Shown one piece after another: positions 38,140-44,312 of a stretch of 44,312 nucleotides of DNA. The stretch lies in the NCBI GenBank assembly GCA_902783245.1, contig CACZQF010000001.1:1-44312 (forward strand). The letters run 5' to 3'. The DNA comes from an uncultured Spirochaetaceae bacterium (GTDB lineage Bacteria; Spirochaetota; Spirochaetia; Treponematales; Treponemataceae). Positions within the stretch are counted from its first letter, which is position 1; each line of letters opens with the position of its first letter. Under the pieces are notes generated by a model. The model was not told the origin of the DNA. It saw only the letters and a program-made list of their open reading frames with translations, and did no database searches. Both the position numbers and the translations under genes were made by a program.

Positions 38140-40327
38140 AAAAGCCGCAAGCGTGAACGCACAGAGCAGGCTGCAGCTTTCACAAGAATTCTACAGCGAT
38201 ATATTCCCGGAAGACATGCTGTATGCAGGAATCATCCGCAGCCCCTATGCGCAGGGTACGTTCGTGTCGCTTTCCTGTCCGCAGCTGCCTGACGGCTATG
38301 CCATATTCACCGGCAGGGATATTCCCGGCACCAATCAGGCGCGTACGCTCGGCATCTCCGTGCCGATCTTCTGCACCGGCACCATCGCCTATGAAGGTGA
38401 GCCGCTCGGCATTATCACCGGAAGCGATGAAAACACCGTACGAGAGCTGTGTACCCGGGTCGAAGTCATAGCGGACCAGACCACCCCCGACGGACAGCCG
38501 CGCAAAACCAGCACGCTTGCGGAGCGCAGCATCCGTACCGGACTTGCAGAAACAGATGAAGCAGCCTTTGAGGCGCTGTTCACGGCTCCGCTCCCGCCCG
38601 ACGGGCAGGCAGCGCAGGATAAGCAGGACCCGGCAGCAGAATCCGAGTCAGCTGCCAAAGCAGCAGCCAAGACAGAAGCAGAGGCAGCCGCTGACACCGC
38701 CGGCGTAAAGATCATCAGCGGCACCTGGAGTTCCGCGCTCAGCGAGCCTATTTTCTCAGAGACGAACGGCGCGCTGTGCTCATGGAGCAAGGACACGCTC
38801 AACGTATACACGCCCACCCAGTGGGTAAGCCACCTGCGCACCACGCTTTCAGAGGTGCTCGCCGTTGACAGCAAAAGCATCCGGATACATAAAACAAAAT
38901 CCACGAACACCGGCAGCAATTGGATCTGGCGCAACACCGTGTTCACTGCACAGGCCGCTGTTGCCGCTCTGAAGACAGGACGCCCCGTACGGCTTTCACT
39001 GTCGCGCACTGAGCAGGAACGCTTCATGGAGACTCCCATTCCGGCCATCTTCTCCATCAGAAGCCGGGTACGGCCGGACGGCCGCATCACCGCCATAGAC
39101 ATAGCCATAGACATTGACACCGGCGCCTTCAATCCGTTCGCATCAGAAATTCTGGACAGGCTCGTAATAGCCGTCTGCGGCGCGTATGCTATTCCGAACG
39201 TACGCATACAGGCAAAAGCGCACGGCTCGCACACGCCGCCGTCATCACTGAACATGGACCTGATCGACTCGCAGGCGTTCTTTGCCATAGAAAACCACAT
39301 GCAGAAAATCGCCGATGAAATGGACATACTGCCCGGCGACCTGCGCAAAACGAACATGCTGCCCGCCGATTCGTGCACAAGTCCGTTCCAGCTGCAGCTG
39401 ACGCATGTGGCGCATGCCATCGATACAACCGTACAGCTCAGCGACTTTAACCGGAAATTCGTCACCGACCGCTTTGACGCGCAGGACCGCAGGGATCCCC
39501 GGCGCAGCGAACAGCTGCCTTCCCCGCCGCGCGGTATCGGCATGGCATGTGCGTTCACCGGCTCCGGGTATTTCGGCTCGAACATCTATTCCATTGACCA
39601 GCATCTTGAAATCACGCTCGAAAAGGACGGCACGCTCACGCTGCATGCAATGATGCCGTCCGCAGCCGTACAGAGCATCTGGAAAAAAACGGCGGCGGAG
39701 CTGCTTGAGCTGCCGGAGGAAAAGGTACGCATAAACAGCGACTTTGCCGCCGAAGAAGAGCCGCAGCTGCCGGAGCACGTATACAGCAACCTGAGCATCA
39801 TGATGCAGCTGCTCAAAAAATGCTGCAGCGCCATACAGCGCAAGCGGTTTTCGCAGCCGCTGCCCATCACCGTAAAAAAATCCGTGACGCAGGCGCAGCG
39901 CAGGCAGTGGGACAAAAACAACTTCCGCGGTATACCGTTTCACTCTGCTTCGTTCGCATGCGCCATCATTGATCTGGAGCTTGACCCGGGCACATACAAA
40001 GAGAACATAAAGGCAATCTGGGTGGTAGTGGACGGCGGACGCATCATGGCCGTCAAAGCCGCGGAGAATTCAATCAAAATGGACATAAACCGTATTCTGG
40101 CGGATCTTATCAAATACGAAACGCTGGACTGCCCGAGCATAAACGTACGTTTCGTGCAGTCTGACGAAGAGCCCAAGCAGATACACGGGCTTGTGCAGAA
40201 TGTGCTTCCCGCCGCGTTCACCTCGGCGCTGTCGCAGGCGCTGGCAAACACGGTGAGCGACGTACCGCTCATGCAGGAAACACTGTTCGTCAAAGGAATG
40301 AACTATGATTATACCGCTCACTCTTAA
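38132..40327 (+). CDS. Molybdenum-hydroxylase large-subunit homologue, degenerate
   Basis: A 731-residue protein with the overall layout of the xanthine dehydrogenase/CO dehydrogenase large subunit: an N-terminal domain (FPEDMLYAGIIRSPYAQG, about 28-45) and the molybdopterin-binding domain, including GRPVRLSLSRTEQERFMETP (about 287-306) and DTGAF. The motifs that bind the cofactor are changed. GGGFGGK is replaced by TNTGSNW (about 257-263), the RGFG loop by HTPPSSLNMDLI (about 364-377), and no C-terminal GxGE with catalytic Glu is found. An Ala/Glu-rich insert lies at about 160-195. It is probably not a molybdenum hydroxylase, though it forms a complex with the next two proteins. Its ATG overlaps the previous stop by 8 nt. 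Confidence 0.85.
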   Translation: MPKKAASVNAQSRLQLSQEFYSDIFPEDMLYAGIIRSPYAQGTFVSLSCPQLPDGYAIFTGRDIPGTNQARTLGISVPIFCTGTIAYEGEPLGIITGSDENTVRELCTRVEVIADQTTPDGQPRKTSTLAERSIRTGLAETDEAAFEALFTAPLPPDGQAAQDKQDPAAESESAAKAAAKTEAEAAADTAGVKIISGTWSSALSEPIFSETNGALCSWSKDTLNVYTPTQWVSHLRTTLSEVLAVDSKSIRIHKTKSTNTGSNWIWRNTVFTAQAAVAALKTGRPVRLSLSRTEQERFMETPIPAIFSIRSRVRPDGRITAIDIAIDIDTGAFNPFASEILDRLVIAVCGAYAIPNVRIQAKAHGSHTPPSSLNMDLIDSQAFFAIENHMQKIADEMDILPGDLRKTNMLPADSCTSPFQLQLTHVAHAIDTTVQLSDFNRKFVTDRFDAQDRRDPRRSEQLPSPPRGIGMACAFTGSGYFGSNIYSIDQHLEITLEKDGTLTLHAMMPSAAVQSIWKKTAAELLELPEEKVRINSDFAAEEEPQLPEHVYSNLSIMMQLLKKCCSAIQRKRFSQPLPITVKKSVTQAQRRQWDKNNFRGIPFHSASFACAIIDLELDPGTYKENIKAIWVVVDGGRIMAVKAAENSIKMDINRILADLIKYETLDCPSINVRFVQSDEEPKQIHGLVQNVLPAAFTSALSQALANTVSDVPLMQETLFVKGMNYDYTAHS

Positions 40328-40796
40328 CGGCAAAAAAGTCATGCTGGACACAAATCCTGGAGAAAAGCTCGTGGACACGCTGCGGCGTCAAAAGCTCGTA
40401 TCCGTAAAAAAAGGCTGCGAGCAGGGATGCTGCGGCTCATGCACCGTGCTGCTTAACGGAGCCCCCGTACCCAGCTGCATTATACCGGTGGTGCTGGTAA
40501 AAGACTGCGCTGTAGTGACGCTCGAGTATTTTATGCACACGGACGGCTACAACGACATACAGAACGGCTTTGCAAAGGCAGGCATACAGCTGTGCGGTTT
40601 CTGCGATGCGGGCAAAATATTCACCGCGTGGGACATCATGCAGAACTACTCCCGCCCCTCACACAACGACCTCAAGGAGGCGGTGAGCCATCTGCCGTGG
40701 TGCTGCACTGATCAGGACACCTATATCAACGGCATACTGTATGCCATCATGTATCGAAATAAACGGATGGGGGCCGCGCAGAATGTCAGAAAATAA
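40305..40796 (+). CDS. [2Fe-2S] iron-sulfur subunit of the hydroxylase-like complex
   Basis: A 163-residue homologue of the small subunit of xanthine dehydrogenase and CO dehydrogenase. The plant-type ferredoxin cluster is complete: Cys38, Cys43, Cys46 and Cys58 (GCEQGCCGSCT plus a fourth Cys), as is an extra Cys42. The second, alpha-helical cluster is altered: QCGFC becomes LCGFC (Cys97, Cys100), losing the Gln that contacts molybdopterin, and CRC becomes WCC (Cys133, Cys134). The ATG overlaps the previous stop by 23 nt. It fits electron transfer without the molybdenum centre. The two genes flanking it form the rest of the complex. Confidence 0.88.
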   Translation: MIIPLTLNGKKVMLDTNPGEKLVDTLRRQKLVSVKKGCEQGCCGSCTVLLNGAPVPSCIIPVVLVKDCAVVTLEYFMHTDGYNDIQNGFAKAGIQLCGFCDAGKIFTAWDIMQNYSRPSHNDLKEAVSHLPWCCTDQDTYINGILYAIMYRNKRMGAAQNVRK

Positions 40797-41589
40797 TACT
40801 ATGGTCTGCTACGCACGGAGCATTCCTGAAGTACTGTACCAGATAAAAACCGTAAAGGATCTGCAGATTGTGGGAGGATGCTCCCGCATTGAGCGCATAC
40901 CAGACAAAATGCTGCCTGTATTCGGCATACTTGATCTGACGGATATAGAACGGCATGAGCGCTACCTGGACATAGGCCCCGCGGTGACCATAAACCAGCT
41001 GCTTGCGCTCGGCGAAAGCAGGCTGCCGCCCATACTGTACGCCGCGGCAAAAAGCATCGCGAACCCCACCGTACGCAACATAGCCACCGTAGGCGGCAAC
41101 ATCTGCGCTCCGGGTCAGAAGCTCACGCTGTACGCGCCGCTGCTTGCACTCGGCGCCCGGCTTGAATTCCAGAACGGTGAGAATACCCTGCACCAGCAGT
41201 TCACGCAGTTCTCCGTCATTCCGAAGGGCTATATTCTGACCAAAATCAGGGTACCCACGGACGAATGGGATATATCCATTTTCCGGCGGCTCGGACCGTC
41301 GCACCGTATCACCGGCATGTCGGCGTCATATGCGTTCATGGCGACCACGGAGAACAGCATTCTGACCAAGCTGCGCATAGCGTTTGCCGGTCAGGTTACG
41401 TTCAGAAGCACGGAACTTGAGAACCGCATGCAGGGCACCAAGCTGCCGCTTGCCGCAGGCGCCATCGCAGGACTCGTAGAGGACGCGAACCGGCAGTTCG
41501 ATATTTCCGCCGCCGGCACCACCTATGAGCCGATCATCAAGCAGGAATTCCTGAAGCTGGCCGCATACTCATTCAAGCAGCTCACTTAA
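40783..41589 (+). CDS. FAD-binding subunit of the hydroxylase-like complex
   Basis: A 268-residue homologue of the medium FAD subunit (FAD_binding_5 plus CO_deh_flav_C). The key FAD motif is intact, ANPTVRNIATVGGNICAPG (about residues 97-115), with TLYAPLLALGARLEF next. The first motif, IVGGCSRIERIP, is altered from the usual GGT. A C-terminal domain (about 165-268) closes the protein. The start could be ATG 40783 (overlap of 14 nt) or ATG 40801; I chose the first. With the Fe-S subunit intact, it may accept or pass electrons to NAD or quinones, or to an unknown partner. Confidence 0.86.
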   Translation: MSENNTMVCYARSIPEVLYQIKTVKDLQIVGGCSRIERIPDKMLPVFGILDLTDIERHERYLDIGPAVTINQLLALGESRLPPILYAAAKSIANPTVRNIATVGGNICAPGQKLTLYAPLLALGARLEFQNGENTLHQQFTQFSVIPKGYILTKIRVPTDEWDISIFRRLGPSHRITGMSASYAFMATTENSILTKLRIAFAGQVTFRSTELENRMQGTKLPLAAGAIAGLVEDANRQFDISAAGTTYEPIIKQEFLKLAAYSFKQLT

Positions 41590-42622
41590 TAAGCATCGCG
41601 TCTCCGTACGAAAAGAACCGGTAGGAATTCTGCACCGCGGTCTCATAGGCATGCATGATATGCTCACGGCCCGCGAACGCGCTTACCATCATGAGCAGCG
41701 TACTTTCCGGCGTATGGAAATTCGTGAACATCTGATCCACCACCTTCCACCGGTAGCCCGGATAGATAAAGATGCTTGTCTTACGGGTACCTGCCTGCAC
41801 CATACCGTTCTCGTCGGCACAGGATTCCAGCGTGCGCACGGACGTAGTGCCCACGCCCAGCACGGGTCTGCCGTCCTTTTTAGCCTGATTGATTTTATCA
41901 GCAACGGCACGGCTTACCGTGAACAGCTCCTCATGCATACGGTGATTTTCTATGATATCCTCGCGCACGGGCAGGAACGTTCCCAGCCCCACGTGCAGCG
42001 TCACGAATTCCCGCTCAATCCCCTTGGCGTCAAGCCGCGCGAGCATCTGCTCGGTAAAATGCAGTCCCGCGGTGGGGCATGCGGCGCTTCCGGTATTCTT
42101 TGCATATACCGTCTGATACCGTTCGCTGTCGGCCTCGGTGTCGCTGCGCTTGATATAGGGCGGCAGCGGCATATGACCGTTCGCGTTGAACCACGTATCG
42201 TCAATCCCCGTCTCGAACTGCACGGTGCGCGTTTCGGTCCCCGCATCGCCGTCGGCACTCACGATCACACCGACAGTACCGTCGGGAAAGCGGTAGCGCA
42301 TGCCGGGCTTCTGCTTCTTGGCGTTATGCACGAGCACCTTCCACCGCAGTCCGTCCTCATCGTCCTGATGCAGGAACATGAATTCCTGCTCACGGCCGGT
42401 AGATTCCTTTATACCGTACACACGTGCACGGCGCACCTTGGAGTCGTTGAATACCATGAGCGTGTCAGGCGAAATCAGATCCGGCAGATCATCCATCATA
42501 TGATGGCTCACCGTTCCGTCAGTGCGGCCCAGTACCATAAGCTTGTCCTGTCCGCGAACTCCGCTCGGATGCTGAGCGATCAGCTCCTGCGGCAAATCAA
42601 AATAAAAGTCTGTTCTGAGCAT
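41582..42622 (-). CDS. queA: tRNA preQ1(34) S-adenosylmethionine ribosyltransferase-isomerase
   Basis: A 346-residue enzyme that transfers and isomerises the ribosyl part of SAM onto preQ1 in tRNA, giving epoxyqueuosine. Family motifs match: [14 protein letters not shown] (about 6-19), [14 protein letters not shown] (about 54-67), [13 protein letters not shown] (about 175-187), [10 protein letters not shown] (about 206-215) and the late [18 protein letters not shown]. The ATG overlaps the ruvB stop by 26 nt, so ruvA-ruvB-queA form one operon. It converges on the hydroxylase-like operon with an 8-bp overlap. Length is typical. Confidence 0.96.
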   Translation of the reverse strand: MLRTDFYFDLPQELIAQHPSGVRGQDKLMVLGRTDGTVSHHMMDDLPDLISPDTLMVFNDSKVRRARVYGIKESTGREQEFMFLHQDDEDGLRWKVLVHNAKKQKPGMRYRFPDGTVGVIVSADGDAGTETRTVQFETGIDDTWFNANGHMPLPPYIKRSDTEADSERYQTVYAKNTGSAACPTAGLHFTEQMLARLDAKGIEREFVTLHVGLGTFLPVREDIIENHRMHEELFTVSRAVADKINQAKKDGRPVLGVGTTSVRTLESCADENGMVQAGTRKTSIFIYPGYRWKVVDQMFTNFHTPESTLLMMVSAFAGREHIMHAYETAVQNSYRFFSYGDAMLIK

Positions 42623-43655
42623 TATGTTCCGAATCCCTTGAAATATTAAGATGTGCGTATGCCTTATCGGTCACGATACGCCCGCGGGGAGTACGCTGGA
42701 TCAGGCCGCACTGAATCAGATACGGCTCATAATAATCTTCCAGCGTGTCCATGGACTCCCCGATAGAAATGGCCAGCGTGTCCGCGCCGACCGGTCCGCC
42801 GCCAAAGTTGTTTATAATAGAAAGCAGTATCTCGCGGTCATACTTTTCCAGCCCCAGATCATCAATGCCCAGACGCACAAGGCCGTCCTGAACAATACGG
42901 CGTGTAATGCGCCCCTCGCTGAACAGCTGGGCAAAATCGCGCATACGACGCAGCACGCGGTTCGCCACACGCGGCGTGCCGCGGCAGCACTGCGCCATAA
43001 GCAGCGCGGCGTCATCATCCACCGTCACGTCCAGTATTTTTGCAGACCGGTTGATGATCTGAGCCAGCTCCTGATTCGTATAATAGTTGAACCGCTGGAT
43101 AATGCCGAACCGGCTGATAAGCGGACTGGACACCATGCCTGCCTTGGTCGTCGCGCCGACGAGCGTAAATTTAGGAATAGGGATGCGCACCGTACGTGCC
43201 GCGGCACCCTGACCGATAATCCAGTCCAGCTCAAAGTCCTCCATGGCGATATACAGCATCTCCTCAATGGCGGGCTTCAGACGGTGAATCTCATCAATAA
43301 AAAACACTGTACGCGGCGTAATGGTTGACAAAATGCCGGCAAGGTCCTTTGGCTTTTCAAGCGCGGGAGCACTGGTCACCTTAAAATCCGCGCCGAGCTC
43401 ATGGGCAGTAATCTGCGCGAGCGTAGTCTTGCCAAGTCCCGGCGGACCGATCAAAAAAAGATGGTCAAGCGGTTCCTGCCGGTTGCGTGCAGCCTCAATA
43501 AATACGGAAAGATTTTCTTTAATCGCGCTCTGCCCCAGAAATTCATTGAGCAGCTGCGGACGAAGGTTTCCTTCCTGCAGATCATCCGAGGCCGGAACAT
43601 CGGGACGGATAATATTCGATGACGGTATGTTTGAAAAGTCCTGTGTATTGCTCAT
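42597..43655 (-). CDS. ruvB: Holliday junction DNA helicase RuvB
   Basis: A 352-residue AAA+ motor that drives branch migration with RuvA. Its motifs are complete: [12 protein letters not shown] (about 27-38), Walker [11 protein letters not shown] (about 69-78), Walker [11 protein letters not shown] (about 116-125), sensor-1 VGATTKAG (about 170-177) and the C-terminal winged helix with [13 protein letters not shown] (about 328-340). The ATG overlaps the ruvA stop (4 nt). Together with ruvC at 18837, the RuvABC set is complete but split between two loci. Confidence 0.97.
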   Translation of the reverse strand: MSNTQDFSNIPSSNIIRPDVPASDDLQEGNLRPQLLNEFLGQSAIKENLSVFIEAARNRQEPLDHLFLIGPPGLGKTTLAQITAHELGADFKVTSAPALEKPKDLAGILSTITPRTVFFIDEIHRLKPAIEEMLYIAMEDFELDWIIGQGAAARTVRIPIPKFTLVGATTKAGMVSSPLISRFGIIQRFNYYTNQELAQIINRSAKILDVTVDDDAALLMAQCCRGTPRVANRVLRRMRDFAQLFSEGRITRRIVQDGLVRLGIDDLGLEKYDREILLSIINNFGGGPVGADTLAISIGESMDTLEDYYEPYLIQCGLIQRTPRGRIVTDKAYAHLNISRDSEHNAQNRLLF

Positions 43656-44272
43656 TGTGCCAGATCCACCAGTGCGCGGCGGAAGATTTCCTCTTCCCTG
43701 CCCTCACGGTTTTTGCTCATAAAGTCCTGATCGTCCGCCAGCGCGGCGGCAATCCGGTCAACAGTCTGCTCACAGTCACGGCGGTCATATCCCATGTTTG
43801 ACAGCGAGGCGATCACGTCGGCGAACGCATTGCTCCGCGAAGAGCGCACCGTTCCGGTACCGGAATCGTCCAGCGTAAGCTTACCTTTCAGCGCAAGCAG
43901 CATCTTTGCCGCCGTCTTCTTACCCACACCGGGCACCTTTTCCAATGCGGCCACATTGCCCGAATCAAGCGCCTGTACCAGCTGCGCGCCCGAAATATTG
44001 GACAGTATTTTAACCGCTCCCTTTGCGCCTACACCGTCAACTTTTAGCAGATCAAAGAACAGATCACGTTCCTTCACCGTAGCAAAGCCGAACAGCTTAA
44101 GCATATCCTCTCGGACATACATCCACACATACACCCGGGCGGACTGCCCCACCGGCGGCAGCGCGTCAAGCGTGCTGTCGGGCACAGTGATATCCCATTC
44201 TATGCCGTGCGTCTCAAGATATACCGTATTAGGAAATTTACCGGTAACGGTACCGGACAGACTGTTGAACAT
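43652..44272 (-). CDS. ruvA: Holliday junction DNA-binding protein RuvA
   Basis: A 206-residue tetrameric Holliday-junction protein that loads RuvB. It starts with the OB-fold [11 protein letters not shown] and [12 protein letters not shown] (about residues 1-30), has helix-hairpin-helix repeats [14 protein letters not shown] (about 78-91) and [20 protein letters not shown] (about 113-132), and a C-terminal RuvB-interacting domain (about 150-206). Length is typical. The ATG at 44272 lies 6 nt after a TATACT -10 with an extended TGG, so the transcript is probably leaderless. Confidence 0.96.
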   Translation of the reverse strand: MFNSLSGTVTGKFPNTVYLETHGIEWDITVPDSTLDALPPVGQSARVYVWMYVREDMLKLFGFATVKERDLFFDLLKVDGVGAKGAVKILSNISGAQLVQALDSGNVAALEKVPGVGKKTAAKMLLALKGKLTLDDSGTGTVRSSRSNAFADVIASLSNMGYDRRDCEQTVDRIAAALADDQDFMSKNREGREEEIFRRALVDLAQ

Positions 44273-44278
44273 GCGGGC

Positions 44279-44287
44279 AGTATACCA
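44279..44287 (-). promoter_or_regulatory. Extended -10 of ruvA-ruvB-queA, leaderless position
   Basis: On the minus strand, TGG-TATACT (hexamer 44279-44284) ends 6 nt before the ATG at 44272. The -35 region is at the window edge and weak. Confidence 0.6.
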
Positions 44288-44312
44288 GAAAGTCCCGTTT
44301 TAGACCACCACC

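Noticed and set aside
38389-39585. Minus-strand open frame of 398 codons
   Set aside because: It is antisense to the hydroxylase-like large subunit, very rich in Ser and Cys, without domains.

Overview
This window looks like a chromosomal segment of a treponeme (phylum Spirochaetota), of moderate GC content; the species cannot be told from here. Evidence: the gene order rpsB-tsf-frr-uppS-cdsA-dxr-rseP, the rpmF-acpP-rnc block, lipoproteins with relaxed spirochaete-type lipoboxes, and several secreted proteins that look treponeme-like but that I cannot name. There is no prophage, complete insertion sequence or CRISPR array. The region is mostly core genome with short accessory inserts and repeats between genes.

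Layout. 1-4513: end of an RsbW-like ATPase, tmRNA, rpmF-acpP, rnc, coaD (opposite strand), a lipoprotein, a HEAT-repeat exported protein and tRNA-Arg(CCG). 4514-13292: maf, then a tightly overlapping translation/envelope operon (rpsB, tsf, frr, uppS, cdsA, dxr, rseP, an exported beta-propeller protein). 13302-17666 (minus): glgA, a PLP aminotransferase and a sodium-coupled NSS-family transporter. 18037-25735: an exported protein of unknown function, ruvC, yebC, a Cys-type glutathione peroxidase, a CstA transporter behind a structured leader, a NeuB-family sialic-acid-type synthase and hisS. 26040-34746 (minus): an SH3-like lipoprotein, a MutT-type Nudix hydrolase, two membrane proteins, a beta-propeller-like lipoprotein, two adjacent sensor diguanylate cyclases, a DPBB-SPOR protein with a long Pro/Glu/Ala linker and a small secreted protein. 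34876-41589 (plus): a six-gene operon headed by a NusG paralogue. 41582-44272 (minus): ruvA-ruvB-queA.

Most unusual points. (1) The 34.9-41.6 kb operon couples a specialised NusG, a nucleotide-sugar dehydratase/epimerase and a DegT aminotransferase to a three-subunit molybdenum-hydroxylase-like complex. The large subunit of that complex has lost the recognisable molybdopterin-binding motifs and the catalytic Glu, while the FAD motif and the plant-type Fe-S cluster are kept. This suggests a repurposed electron-transfer or sugar-modifying complex. (2) At least nine genes have a -10 box (often extended TGn) ending 6-7 nt before the ATG and no clear Shine-Dalgarno, so many operons here probably begin with leaderless mRNAs. 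(3) The cstA leader can form a pseudoknot whose last strand abuts the Shine-Dalgarno, a candidate riboswitch. (4) Two families of dispersed palindromic repeats lie between genes; two copies of one differ mainly at third codon positions, as if derived from coding sequence. (5) The apparent tmRNA tag ends in AMAA instead of ALAA and has no alanine resume codon.

Gene starts were moved from the longest open frame wherever a Shine-Dalgarno, a -10 box or family alignment indicated a downstream start. All homology statements come from reading motifs, not from searches.
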